The notes under the pieces: model-generated | Seen by the model: the letters and a program-made list of their open reading frames with translations, nothing else | Told to the model about the DNA's origin: nothing | Database searches by the model: none | Shown here: in pieces, positions 1 to 8,784 of the stretch | Layout of the letters: every line of letters begins with the position of its first letter | Position numbering within the stretch: the first letter of the stretch is position 1 | Origin: CAVYGN01 sp963796325 | GTDB lineage: Bacteria > Spirochaetota > Brevinematia > Brevinematales > JAOACQ01 | DNA length: 64,000 nt | Direction of reading: 5' to 3' | Assembly (NCBI GenBank): GCA_963796325.1 | Contig: CAWCLF010000003.1 | Location: forward strand, 248,001-312,000 | Made by a program: the position numbers and the translations under genes

Positions 1-2
1 AC

Positions 3-644
3 GAAACGGGATCGGCAGTCGCTTTGAAAGATCTCGTTAAAGGGCCGACAATCCTCACGATTGTTTATTACAGGTGCTCGAACGCATGCGGCTATTTTGA
101 AACGAGCCTGTCCAGGGCTCTCTTGGGTTACCTGAACGGCGGGGCTCAGGCGCCCGAATTTATATCGATCAGCATAAACGAAGATGAAACGCCAGCCGAT
201 GCGCAAAACGCAAAAAGAATGACGCTGGAATCAATCGGGATCCCTTATCCTGACGAAAAATGCCGTTTTCTTACCGGCGGCGTCGACAGCATCAGGAAAA
301 TAACGGATGCGGTAGGTTTCCGTTATGTAAAAAGAGGCGGAGAATTCGACCATCCCCTGGGGCTGATCATCCTTTCCCCGGAGGGGAAAATCGTGAGATA
401 TATCATCGGGACCGAAATACTGCCGGTAGATTTGAATATTTCACTTATGGAAGCTTCCGGCGGAATTGTGAGTCCGACAATAGCGCGGGTGCTGCGTTAC
501 TGCTTCAGTTACGACCCCAAAAGCCATCTTTTCGTTTTCAATATGCTCCGGGTAAGCGGCACTGCCGTCTTTTTATTGGCCGGGGCTTTCATTGCATATC
601 TTGTATTTTCAGGGAAGAAAAATAGAGCTGCCGGAGGAAAATAA
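3..644 (+). CDS. SCO1/SenC-family copper chaperone, 5' end outside window
   Basis: SCO proteins deliver copper to the CuA centre of cytochrome c oxidase on the outer face of the inner membrane. The reading frame is already open at the first bases, so the true start and any signal sequence lie upstream; a TTG at 24 is internal. The thioredoxin-like fold shows VYYRCSNAC, which holds the copper-binding CxxxC, and later FDHPLG, which holds the conserved histidine. A hydrophobic stretch near the C-terminus (VSGTAVFLLAGAF) followed by lysines looks like a membrane anchor at the C-terminal end, as in several bacterial relatives. Its stop overlaps the start of ctaD by one base, so the two are translationally linked. 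Family assignment is firm; the copper role is inferred from family and context. Confidence 0.9.
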   Translation, partial: ETGSAVALKDLVKGPTILTIVYYRCSNACGYFETSLSRALLGYLNGGAQAPEFISISINEDETPADAQNAKRMTLESIGIPYPDEKCRFLTGGVDSIRKITDAVGFRYVKRGGEFDHPLGLIILSPEGKIVRYIIGTEILPVDLNISLMEASGGIVSPTIARVLRYCFSYDPKSHLFVFNMLRVSGTAVFLLAGAFIAYLVFSGKKNRAAGGK

Positions 645-2281
645 TGGACAGCGATGCCGCTCTTGTAAAACATGAAGAATATGTCCCCTTTTACGTCAAC
701 AGGGGAAAATACCGGGGTATTTTTGCATGGATATTTTCCAGCGACCATAAGAGGATCGGGATACTTTACCTTGTAGCTATAATGACATTTTTTTCGCTGG
801 CAGTATTGATAGGCGTATTTATGAGGATAAATATGATCCCGGGTATGAAGATCATGACGGCCCAGCAGTACAACGAAATGTTTACGCTCCACGGGGTTAT
901 CATGATTTTCCTGGTAGTCATTCCGGCGGTTCCGACAATATTCGGTAATTTCTTCCTGCCCATACTGATAGGCGGACAGGACATGGCCTTTCCCCGTCTC
1001 AATCTCTTTACCTGGTATCTTTTCATAACGGGAGCGGTCCTCGTTTTTGTATCGGCATTCACGGCAGGCGGGCCGATCGACACCGGCTGGACATTTTATG
1101 TGCCTTTCAGCCTGAGGACGACGGTCAACGTCCCGCTCGCGGTATTTTCCGTATTTGTGCTGGGGATGTCCAGCATCCTGACAGGAATAAATATAGTCAC
1201 AACGGTTCACCAGCTCAGGGCGCCTGGTATGGGCTTCTGGAAGATGCCTCTTTCGGTCTGGGGTTTTTATGCTACGGCATGGGTCCAGATACTTGCCACG
1301 CCGATAATCGGCATAACCATGATACTGATCCTCATCGAGAGGATTTTCGGCATAGGGGTCTTCGACCCGGTGAAAGGGGGCGATCCTCTTTTGTATCAGC
1401 ATCTTTTCTGGATATATTCCCACCCCGCGGTATATATAATGATACTTCCGGCGATGGGGGTCATATCCGACATCTTCCCGGTTTTTTCACGGAAAAGCAT
1501 ATTCGGTTATAAAATGATCGCCTTTTCGAGCCTTGCCATAGCCAGCGTGGGTTCGCTTGTCTGGGGGCATCATATGTACGTAAGCGGACAGAGCGATTTT
1601 GCCGGCATTCTTTTTTCACTTCTGACGTTCCTTGTCGCAGTGCCGAGCGCGATAAAGGTATTCAACTGGCTGGGCACCATGTACAAGGGTTCCATAAGGG
1701 TCGAACCCCCTTTTCTGTTCGCCCTCTCGTTTATATTCCTGTTCTCCATAGGGGGGCTTACGGGGCTCCTTATCGGAGCGCTGGCCCCTAACGTCCAGCT
1801 TCACAATACATATTTTATTGTCGGTCATTTCCATTATGTCATTTTCGGCGGCATGGGTTTCGGCCTTTTTGCGGCGTTCCATTACTGGCTTCCGAAAATA
1901 ACGGGCAGGATGTACAAAAAATTCCCGGCCGTTCTTTCCTGGCTTATCATGTTCATAGGATTCAATATATTTTACTTTACGATGCTGGTAATGGGGTGGG
2001 AGGGTATGCCGCGCAGGTATTACGATTACCTGCCGAGATTTACCGAAATGCATGTTATAGCGAGCATAGGATCGTTCATAATGGTGGCAGGGATAATAAT
2101 AATGGCATATAATCTCGTCAGGGGAGCGTTCCGGGGGGATAAAGCCCCGTCCAATCCATGGGGAGGAGCTACCCTCGAATGGACCCTGCCTTCGCCCCCC
2201 GAAAGCGAGGATTTCAGGGAAATTCCGGTGATTACAAAAGGGCCGTACGATTTCGGCGATAGGAGTCAGCATGCCTCTTAA
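644..2281 (+). CDS. ctaD: Cytochrome c oxidase subunit I, A2 (caa3) type
   Basis: This is the catalytic, proton-pumping subunit of a haem-copper oxidase, an inner-membrane protein of 545 residues. Ligands are visible: H83 and H397 for the low-spin haem, H395 for haem a3, and H260, H309 and H310 for CuB, with Y264 in the cross-linking position. The D-channel aspartate (D113 in GGQDMAFPR) and the K-channel lysine (K338) are present. The usual HPEVY glutamate is replaced: the sequence reads YSHPAVY (258-264), the YS signature of A2-type oxidases such as those of Rhodothermus and Thermus. A GGAGG site precedes the ATG. It lies second in the operon SCO-ctaD-ctaE-ctaF-ctaC-ctaB. Confidence 0.97.
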   Translation: MDSDAALVKHEEYVPFYVNRGKYRGIFAWIFSSDHKRIGILYLVAIMTFFSLAVLIGVFMRINMIPGMKIMTAQQYNEMFTLHGVIMIFLVVIPAVPTIFGNFFLPILIGGQDMAFPRLNLFTWYLFITGAVLVFVSAFTAGGPIDTGWTFYVPFSLRTTVNVPLAVFSVFVLGMSSILTGINIVTTVHQLRAPGMGFWKMPLSVWGFYATAWVQILATPIIGITMILILIERIFGIGVFDPVKGGDPLLYQHLFWIYSHPAVYIMILPAMGVISDIFPVFSRKSIFGYKMIAFSSLAIASVGSLVWGHHMYVSGQSDFAGILFSLLTFLVAVPSAIKVFNWLGTMYKGSIRVEPPFLFALSFIFLFSIGGLTGLLIGALAPNVQLHNTYFIVGHFHYVIFGGMGFGLFAAFHYWLPKITGRMYKKFPAVLSWLIMFIGFNIFYFTMLVMGWEGMPRRYYDYLPRFTEMHVIASIGSFIMVAGIIIMAYNLVRGAFRGDKAPSNPWGGATLEWTLPSPPESEDFREIPVITKGPYDFGDRSQHAS

Positions 2282-2876
2282 AACTATTCCGGTTGAGAGA
2301 CAGGATGCAAAAGTCGGCATGTGGCTTTTCATAAGCACCGAAGTCCTTCTCTTCGGAGGTCTTTTTCTCCTTTATTCCATGTACAGGTTTAAAAATCCGG
2401 CGGATTTCCATGCAGGGTCGCTCGAATTGTCAAGGTTCGACGGCGCCCTCAATACATGCATTCTTATAACGAGCAGTCTCTTCGTCGCGCTTTCGATCCT
2501 GTTCCTTAAACGGAACAGGATAGGGCATTCGAAGTTTTTTCTCCTGGCTACTATCTCAATGGCTTTCGCATTTCTTGCAGTCAAGGCTTTCGAATGGGGT
2601 GAAAAGTTCCTGCATGGTTTATATCCCGACGCCCCCCGCCTCCTGAGCCTGCCGAAGGGTGAAATTTTATATTTCGGTTTGTATTTTATGATGACAGGGC
2701 TGCATGCAGTCCACGTGATAGTCGGGATAGGAGTCCTGACTTTTATGTATATCTGGATCGCAAAGGGAAGGATAACAGCTTCTTATCCTATACTTCTTGA
2801 AAATTCGGGGCTGTACTGGCATCTTGTCGATATTATCTGGATATTCCTTTTCCCGCTGTTTTATCTTATTTCCTAG
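2271..2876 (+). CDS. ctaE: Cytochrome c oxidase subunit III
   Basis: This 201-residue integral membrane subunit stabilises the oxidase core. The N-terminal part reads KVGMWLFISTEVLLFGGLF, typical of subunit III, and the later GLHAVHVIVG and YWHLVDIIWIFLFPLFYL segments are the family's conserved last helices. It has about five hydrophobic segments, the length usual for the short bacterial form. It overlaps the end of ctaD by 11 bases and has its own AGGAG ribosome site inside the ctaD coding end. Function follows from family and operon position. Confidence 0.95.
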   Translation: MPLKTIPVERQDAKVGMWLFISTEVLLFGGLFLLYSMYRFKNPADFHAGSLELSRFDGALNTCILITSSLFVALSILFLKRNRIGHSKFFLLATISMAFAFLAVKAFEWGEKFLHGLYPDAPRLLSLPKGEILYFGLYFMMTGLHAVHVIVGIGVLTFMYIWIAKGRITASYPILLENSGLYWHLVDIIWIFLFPLFYLIS

Positions 2877-2885
2877 GAGCATGAA

Positions 2886-3176
2886 ATGGAAGAGATTAAA
2901 AAGGGTGCAGAGCCCGGGATTCAAACTTATGTAATTGTCTGGGCGGCTTTAATAATTTTCACCGGGCTGACCGTTACGACCGCAAGCCTGAATTTAGGGC
3001 GGATCGGCATTTATATCGTACTGGCTATAGCGGCAATTAAATCGACGATCGTCCTTCTGTATTTCATGCATCAAAGGTACGAAAAGCGGTTGTTGATAAA
3101 ACTTTTTATTCCAATAGCGATTGCCGTTCTTGCAATCTTTATTGCGCTGACATATTCCGATGTCGCAACAAGATGA
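2886..3176 (+). CDS. ctaF: Cytochrome c oxidase subunit IV, prokaryotic type
   Basis: This small 96-residue membrane protein has three hydrophobic segments (about residues 14-36, 40-60 and 70-92) and the family-like stretch IKSTIVLLYFMHQRYEKR in the middle. That combination is typical of the COX4_pro family, an accessory subunit of caa3 oxidases. It starts nine bases after ctaE behind an AGGAG site and is followed nine bases later by ctaC. No catalytic residues are expected. The assignment rests on hydropathy, the FMH motif and gene order. Confidence 0.9.
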   Translation: MEEIKKGAEPGIQTYVIVWAALIIFTGLTVTTASLNLGRIGIYIVLAIAAIKSTIVLLYFMHQRYEKRLLIKLFIPIAIAVLAIFIALTYSDVATR

Positions 3177-3185
3177 GGAGGGTAA

Positions 3186-4103
3186 ATGTCGACTTCAACC
3201 GTTGTAGTTAACGGCTCATTGATATATATACTGTCTTTCACGATCCTTTTTTTTATCCTTATTATTTTCTTCATGATCTATTTTCTCGTCCGCTACAGGG
3301 AATCCAGGAATCCCGTCCCTGAGGAGATCCCCGGCAATCCCATGCTCGAAACCCTGTGGGTGGTCATTCCGACGCTGCTGCTCCTTACGATGTTTTACTA
3401 CGGTCTTACAGGGTTCAACTTTCTGCGGATGTCCCCCGCCGGATCGATGGAGATCAAGGTGCATTCCAGGCAATGGACATGGCTGTTCGAGTATTCCAAC
3501 GGGAAGAAGAGCCCCGATCTGGTAATTCCTCTCGGGAAAAATGTGAAGTGCGAACTCACATCCGACGATGTCATTCATGGATTTTATATTCCGGCATACC
3601 GCATCCAGCAGGATGCGCTTCCCGGGATGAAAACCATGGTCTGGTTCAACGCGACCACTATCGGGACCTATGACATTATGTGCTCCCAATACTGCGGGCT
3701 TCATCATTCCTCGATGCTGGCAAAGCTCATCGTGGTATCGCCTGAAGATTATGAAGCATGGCTTTCGGGTAAACAGCTGAAGTTCCCGGGCAAGGTCATG
3801 AAATCAGGAATGCCGGCGGGTTACACTCTTATAACAGAAAGAGGATGCCTGTCATGCCATTCCCTTGAAGGAGTGAGAATGACAGGACCGCCCCTGAACG
3901 GGCTTTTCGGTAAAAACGAGAGAGTGAGTACGGCTGGGCAATTAAGGGTTATTAAGGCCGATGAAGATTATATAAGGAGATCCATAACGGATCCCGGTGC
4001 GGACGTTGTAGAAGGATATCCGAATATTATGCCTTCGGGAACGAACGTGATGTCCATGCAGGAAATATCCCGGGTTGTCGATTATCTTAAAACGCTTAAG
4101 TAA
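3186..4103 (+). CDS. ctaC: Cytochrome c oxidase subunit II fused to a cytochrome c domain
   Basis: This subunit accepts electrons at CuA and passes them to subunit I. Two N-terminal membrane helices (about 11-36 and 53-75) precede a periplasmic cupredoxin domain with the CuA ligands H131, C166, C170, H174 and M177 (CSQYCGLHHSSM). A C-terminal extension carries a haem c site, C221-L-S-C224-H225, with a late methionine-rich PNIMPSG stretch that could give the axial ligand. The fused haem c domain makes this a caa3 oxidase, able to take electrons from soluble or membrane cytochrome c. The gene lies after ctaF rather than at the operon front. Confidence 0.97.
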   Translation: MSTSTVVVNGSLIYILSFTILFFILIIFFMIYFLVRYRESRNPVPEEIPGNPMLETLWVVIPTLLLLTMFYYGLTGFNFLRMSPAGSMEIKVHSRQWTWLFEYSNGKKSPDLVIPLGKNVKCELTSDDVIHGFYIPAYRIQQDALPGMKTMVWFNATTIGTYDIMCSQYCGLHHSSMLAKLIVVSPEDYEAWLSGKQLKFPGKVMKSGMPAGYTLITERGCLSCHSLEGVRMTGPPLNGLFGKNERVSTAGQLRVIKADEDYIRRSITDPGADVVEGYPNIMPSGTNVMSMQEISRVVDYLKTLK

Positions 4104-4108
4104 GCCAT

Positions 4109-4999
4109 ATGAAGAATTCACTTTCGATCGTTTCATACCTGCACATATTATACCGGATTTCACGGCTGAATGTTTCGCTTGCCGTGTCGTTTTCAGCTAT
4201 GACAGGGTTTATCCTGAGAAACAGGAGAATAACATTGCCTGCGGCAATTGTATTTGCAGGCGTATTCCTTTTATCGGCATGCGCATCCGGCCTGAATCAG
4301 CTGCAGGAAGTGCGCCAGGACGGTATTATGATGAGAACAAGGGGCCGTCCCCTTCCTTCCGGAACAGCAACACCCGGCGCCGCATGGCTGTTATGCATTT
4401 TATCGGGACTTTCGGGCCTGTATCTTCTCTACCGTTTAACGACTCCGGCTGCGGCTGTCCTCGGATTCATTAATATTATACTTTATAACGGCATCTATAC
4501 TCCGTTAAAAAGAAAAACCCGTTACTCGATATTTATCGGGGCCGTTACAGGCGCGGTACCGGCTGTAATAGGCTGGCTTGCGGCCGGCGCCTTTTCGGGA
4601 ACGCCGGAGATATTATTTTTATTTCTTTTTATGTATATATGGCAGATACCGCACTTCATGCTGCTATTGTTCGTATACGGGAAAGAATATGAAAAAGCCT
4701 CTTTTCCCTCATATCTGTCGGGTAAATCCGGAAAAAAGGCTTTAAAGATCATTTATTCATGGGTACTTGCCGCAGCAGGCAGCACTGTTTTATTCCTTTT
4801 TTCTTATGTAATAAGCTCAAAACTTTATGAGGCTGTTCTTATTACTGCAGGTATTTGTCTTTCGGTTTATTTTTATCGGTTATTTTTTGTGATGAAAGAA
4901 AGTATAATTTCCGGAAGGTCTTCAAGAATCTTATACTATTACCAGGCCCTGGTTCTTATCATTATAGCCGCCGGCAGTCTGAAGATGTATCCTTTTTAA
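4109..4999 (+). CDS. ctaB: Protoheme IX farnesyltransferase (haem O synthase)
   Basis: This 296-residue UbiA-family membrane enzyme attaches farnesyl diphosphate to haem b to make haem O, the precursor of haem A for subunit I. The first aspartate-rich motif (NQLQEVRQDGIMMRTRGRPL) and the second loop motif (YTPLKRKTRYSIFIGAVTGA) match the family closely, followed by GAVPAVIGWLA. Several hydrophobic helices follow. It starts five bases after ctaC with a weak ribosome site, which suggests coupled translation. No haem A synthase (ctaA) is seen in the window, so the second step must be encoded elsewhere, possibly upstream of the window. Confidence 0.95.
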   Translation: MKNSLSIVSYLHILYRISRLNVSLAVSFSAMTGFILRNRRITLPAAIVFAGVFLLSACASGLNQLQEVRQDGIMMRTRGRPLPSGTATPGAAWLLCILSGLSGLYLLYRLTTPAAAVLGFINIILYNGIYTPLKRKTRYSIFIGAVTGAVPAVIGWLAAGAFSGTPEILFLFLFMYIWQIPHFMLLLFVYGKEYEKASFPSYLSGKSGKKALKIIYSWVLAAAGSTVLFLFSYVISSKLYEAVLITAGICLSVYFYRLFFVMKESIISGRSSRILYYYQALVLIIIAAGSLKMYPF

Positions 5000-5202
5000 G
5001 CCGTTACGTCCAGATTTCTGCCGAGCACTTCATTCACCAAAGGTTTTGTTTTATCCTGTTTCAATTCTTCTTCCTTCTTTAAAGAATCTTTTTCGGCCAC
5101 TTCCTTCTCGTATTCGAGTGTGGCATCCCTCGCTTTGATTTCTTCCCGCTGTGCCGGATTCAAAGTTAATTCCATTGGCTGCTGGACTGGTGCGATTATC
5201 AT
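4996..5202 (-). CDS. Small hydrophilic protein of unknown function (68 residues)
   Basis: I do not recognise this protein. It is 68 residues, highly charged, rich in Glu and Lys, probably helical in the middle (RDATLEYEKEVAEKDSLKKE), with no signal peptide or membrane segment. An AAGG ribosome-like site stands about ten bases before the ATG, and the region downstream of ctaB is otherwise empty, so it may be real. It overlaps the ctaB stop by four bases tail to tail. The N-terminal PVQQPMELTLNP and C-terminal VLGRNLDVTA have ordinary, non-repetitive composition. Alternative: a chance open frame. Homologues with the same length would settle it. Confidence 0.5.
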   Translation of the reverse strand: MIIAPVQQPMELTLNPAQREEIKARDATLEYEKEVAEKDSLKKEEELKQDKTKPLVNEVLGRNLDVTA

Positions 5203-5361
5203 ATATGTTATTACCTTATATATTTAAGTTAACATGGCGGGCATGTAATGTCAAGGCCGGACAGTCATGGAACGGAATATTTGAAATTTTTTTCCTGAAA
5301 GGATAGAATAATCGCTGATTTTGACCTTTTTTCAAATAACAGATAGCCGGAGGGTATTAAT

Positions 5362-6603
5362 ATGAAAAGTCCTAAAATAATTTCATATCCATACAGGTGG
5401 ATAATATTAGCGGTATTTATGATAATGATGGCGGTCCAGCAGGGGCTCTGGATTACCTTTGCTTCGATAACTACCGATGCCTCGGCTTATTACGGAGTAT
5501 CCGACATCAGCATCGGCCTTCTTTCGATGGTCTTTATGATAGCGTATATCTTTGTTTCGATCCCATGTTCATGGCTCATCGATACTTACGGTTTCCGCAT
5601 CGCCGTAGGGCTTGGGGCTGTAATTACCGGAGTATTCGGCCTATTGCGGGGCATATTCGCATCAAGCTATCCTGCCGTTCTTATCTGCCAGATGGGCATC
5701 GGAATTGCCCAGCCCCTGATCGTGAATGCCGTAACAGTGGTTGCCGTAAAGTGGTTCAGGATCGAGGAAAGGGCGACCGCCAGCGGACTTGCGTGGCTGG
5801 GAGCTTATGCCGGCATCATAATAGGAATAAGCGTTACCCCTTTTCTTGTCAAGGCAAACGGTATTCCCGGAACCCTCCTCTATTTCGGATATGCATCGAT
5901 TGCAGCCGCAATATTATTCATAATCCTTGCAAGGGAAAATCCCCCTACGCCCCAATGTGCGCCTGATCAGGTGGAAAGAGCCCTTGTATTCGACGGCTTG
6001 AAGAAACTTCTCGCAAAAAGGGATTTTATTTTCCTTATGATGATCTTTTTTGTAGGGTTAGGTGTGTTCAATGCTGTCGCGACCTGGATCGAGGAAATAG
6101 TGAAGCCGAGAGGATTTTCATCGGAGCAGGCCGGGTTAATGGGAGGGGTGATGGTTGCAAGCGGTATTATAGGTTCGGCTGTAGTGCCGATCCTGTCAGA
6201 TAAATTCCGCAACAGGACGCGTTTCGTACTTGTAGCTATAGCAGGGTCCATCCCGGGTCTCCTGGGGATTGCTTTTGCCTCAAGTTATCCTTTAATTCTG
6301 GCTTCATCGGCTGTATTGGGATTTTTCCTCCTCTCCACTGCGCCTATCGGATTTCAGTACGGCGCCGAGACGGCCTATCCCGCTCCCGAGGGAACGTCAA
6401 CCGGAGTGCTTATGATGATGGGACAGATATCGGGCATAGCTTTTATATTCGGAATGGACATATTTAAGTCGCCTAAAACAGGCTCTATGACGGGTTCAAT
6501 GATAATACTCATTATACTTATGCTGTTGTGCATAATATTTTCAGCTCTTCTTAAAGAATCAGCCCTCCTGAGGGCGGAAAAGGTGCACATAAACAAGCAA
6601 TAG
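5362..6603 (+). CDS. MFS transporter, FLVCR-like
   Basis: This inner-membrane carrier of 413 residues has about twelve hydrophobic segments split by a central cytoplasmic loop (about 195-215). The opening PYRWIILAVFMIMMAVQQGLW, the loop DTYGFR between helices 2 and 3, and a WFRIEERATASG loop are major-facilitator features. The WITFASIT and AYIFVSIPCSWLID stretches remind me of the FLVCR/DIRC2 branch, whose animal members move haem or choline, but this likeness is from memory and the substrate is unknown. GGAGGG precedes the ATG. It stands alone, with its stop 16 bases from the stop of the convergent folC fusion. Confidence 0.85.
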   Translation: MKSPKIISYPYRWIILAVFMIMMAVQQGLWITFASITTDASAYYGVSDISIGLLSMVFMIAYIFVSIPCSWLIDTYGFRIAVGLGAVITGVFGLLRGIFASSYPAVLICQMGIGIAQPLIVNAVTVVAVKWFRIEERATASGLAWLGAYAGIIIGISVTPFLVKANGIPGTLLYFGYASIAAAILFIILARENPPTPQCAPDQVERALVFDGLKKLLAKRDFIFLMMIFFVGLGVFNAVATWIEEIVKPRGFSSEQAGLMGGVMVASGIIGSAVVPILSDKFRNRTRFVLVAIAGSIPGLLGIAFASSYPLILASSAVLGFFLLSTAPIGFQYGAETAYPAPEGTSTGVLMMMGQISGIAFIFGMDIFKSPKTGSMTGSMIILIILMLLCIIFSALLKESALLRAEKVHINKQ

Positions 6604-6619
6604 CTGAAAAAACCGGGAA

Positions 6620-8527
6620 TTATTTTTTCAATGCCGCAGCTATTCCGTCTTCAATTGAAATAAAAAGGGTTTCGAAACTGCCGCTTGCTGATAATTCCTC
6701 GTTAAAAGCCCGTAGTAATCCGACTCCGCTTTCATATTTTTCTTTTTTTGATTCGGGAAGGTCCGAAGCCATTCCTCCTAAAAGAAAGTTGTCGGCGATC
6801 AAGAGGCCGCCTTTATTAATCCTGTCTTTCAAAATTTCAAGATAATGTATATAATCCCTCTTCTGGGCGTCCAGGAAAACAAGATCAAAAGTCCCGGGAT
6901 TTTCCTCCAGGTATTCGAACGCATCCATGTGAAGGACAGTTATTCCAGGATTATTCCTGAAGAGCTTGCGCGAACGTGCATACCTCTTCATATCCCTTTC
7001 AAGGCTGATCAGCATTGCTTTTTCCGGCATCCCCCTCTTAAGCCAGAAAGTCGAGTAACCGCTGCCCGTCCCTATCTCGAGTATTTTTTCAGGTTTTGAT
7101 ATTTTAACAAGAAAATACAGAAGTTTTGATGAAAGGGGCCTTAAAACCGGTATTTTTAGCCTCTTTGCTTCTGCATAGATTTCCTCCCATTCGGGAATAT
7201 CAAGCGGGCTGTTGAGAAATGCCGTATATTCATCCCTGTCCTCCGATGCCTGGCCGAGTATTTTTTCAATAATCTGAAATGAACCTGTGTATATGTTCAA
7301 TAAGCCCTTTTCATGCGATATGACGGGGTATCGGTCGCTATATTCAGCCTGGGGAAGATTAGAAAGAGAGTCGAAAAGAATTTTACCTCCGCTTCCCCTC
7401 GACGCCGGGAAATCGAAAAGGACTATTTTGCTGAACATTGCTTGATATTCTAATATTTTTTCGGAAATCCTTAAAAGTTCCTTGTCCCTGAGTATTCCTA
7501 CATGAAGATGGGCTTTAGCAGGTTTGAAATAATCCCTGACTGTTTTAAACAGACTGTCGAGGGAACTGTCGTTGTGCGCCACATCGATCAGAATATCGCC
7601 CCTTTTTTCCACCCTGTAAGGTATCCGTATTCTTGCCGCCTCGCGTATGGCGTTTTCTTCGACCTTTATTCCGGATACGCATAGGGCAAGCACCGAGAGC
7701 AGAAAATTTTCGATAAAAACATCTCCCGGCTGTGATAAATAAATATCGTCGAGGCGATCGAGCGCCCCGCAATTGTGAAATTTTGCGCTGAATGCGCTTC
7801 CTTTTTCATATCGTTTCCTGGTATTGAAACTCACGCAATCCGGAAAATAATAATACGGAGAGCCTTTCAAATCTGCTTGTTCCCTGATACTATGGAGAGC
7901 TTCCGGATCGAGGCGTGAGGATACGACAGGGATATTATTTTTTATTATCCCCGCTTTTTCACCGGCGATCTGCCCGAGGGTATTGCCCAGGAGCCTTGTA
8001 TGGTCGAATCCGATTGACGTGATAATGGAAACAGCCGGGGTGCAGAAATTTGTGGAATCCAGCCTTCCGCCGAGGCCTGTTTCAAGAACGGCAAAATCGC
8101 ATGAAGAATAAAGAAAATATGATATTGCAATGAATGTCAGGGCATCGAAATAAGTAGGTACACCTGATCCGGAAAGCAGAGGAAATATTTTCGAGAGCTC
8201 CTCGACCTTTCCGGCAAAAATACCGTCAGGAATAGGGTCGGAGTTTATCATAATCCTTTCGTTGATTTTAACGGCATGAGGCGAAGTATAGAGGCCTATT
8301 TTCCCTTTTCCTCCGGTTTCCAGCATCTTTGACACATAATGAGCCGTGCTGCCCTTGCCTTTAGTGCCTGCTATATGTATGTACTTGATTTTATCAATGT
8401 CAAGGCCTGATTGGGAAAGCATCTTACCGACCCTGCCGGGGTCATAATGAGACCTGGAATAATTATTAGGCAGTTTTTCATTATTGATAAGGGAATTTAA
8501 AAATTCCAGGGCTTTATCGTAAGTCAT
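6620..8527 (-). CDS. folC: Fusion: folylpolyglutamate/dihydrofolate synthase + TrmR-like O-methyltransferase
   Basis: Residues 1-425 form FolC, which adds glutamates to folates (or glutamate to dihydropteroate). They show HIAGTKGKGS (51-60, the P-loop), ETGLGGRLDSTN (149-160), GFDHTRLLGNTLGQIAGEKA and, in the second domain, IDVAHND (314-320) and YTGSFQII. Residues about 435-635 form a class I methyltransferase of the COMT/YrrM family: LEIGTGSGYS (483-492), ISLERD, FLDAQKRDY (551-559, metal-binding aspartate) and IADN (577-580). The nearest characterised relative I know is TrmR, which methylates 5-hydroxyuridine at the tRNA wobble position. The two parts share one uninterrupted frame of 635 codons behind a GGAG site. 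FolC is normally a separate protein of about 420-430 residues; such a fusion is unfamiliar to me. Confidence 0.93.
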   Translation of the reverse strand: MTYDKALEFLNSLINNEKLPNNYSRSHYDPGRVGKMLSQSGLDIDKIKYIHIAGTKGKGSTAHYVSKMLETGGKGKIGLYTSPHAVKINERIMINSDPIPDGIFAGKVEELSKIFPLLSGSGVPTYFDALTFIAISYFLYSSCDFAVLETGLGGRLDSTNFCTPAVSIITSIGFDHTRLLGNTLGQIAGEKAGIIKNNIPVVSSRLDPEALHSIREQADLKGSPYYYFPDCVSFNTRKRYEKGSAFSAKFHNCGALDRLDDIYLSQPGDVFIENFLLSVLALCVSGIKVEENAIREAARIRIPYRVEKRGDILIDVAHNDSSLDSLFKTVRDYFKPAKAHLHVGILRDKELLRISEKILEYQAMFSKIVLFDFPASRGSGGKILFDSLSNLPQAEYSDRYPVISHEKGLLNIYTGSFQIIEKILGQASEDRDEYTAFLNSPLDIPEWEEIYAEAKRLKIPVLRPLSSKLLYFLVKISKPEKILEIGTGSGYSTFWLKRGMPEKAMLISLERDMKRYARSRKLFRNNPGITVLHMDAFEYLEENPGTFDLVFLDAQKRDYIHYLEILKDRINKGGLLIADNFLLGGMASDLPESKKEKYESGVGLLRAFNEELSASGSFETLFISIEDGIAAALKK

Positions 8528-8722
8528 TTAAAGCTCCGTTCGATGATAATGGGCGCTTTTCATACATATCCTGCGGGCACAAGCCTTTCGGGTAGGAATC
8601 ATTTGAACTGTCCTTATTATAATTGAAAACGGTTAAATAATAAAGATGCATGTTATATTGAAATCCGGCGGATATTTTATAACAGATCTGTAAGGAAAAA
8701 CATACAATGAAATCGACAAGGC

Positions 8723-8752
8723 TTGAATAATCAATAAAAATTATGGTATAAT
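8723..8752 (+). promoter_or_regulatory. Sigma-70-type promoter for the small lipoprotein gene
   Basis: A -35 box TTGAAT (8723-8728) and a perfect -10 box TATAAT (8747-8752) are separated by 18 bases, with the start codon about 33 bases further on. Good match for a housekeeping promoter. Confidence 0.7.
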
Positions 8753-8784
8753 ATATGCAGATATAGTTGGGGGAGGAGGAATTT

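Noticed and set aside
509..1423. Open frame of 304 codons opposite ctaD
   Set aside because: It runs antisense to a fully conserved oxidase subunit and has no recognisable fold or start signal.
4075..4473. 132-codon plus-strand frame across the ctaC end and ctaB
   Set aside because: It is in the wrong frame relative to the UbiA motifs of ctaB and has no protein family pattern.
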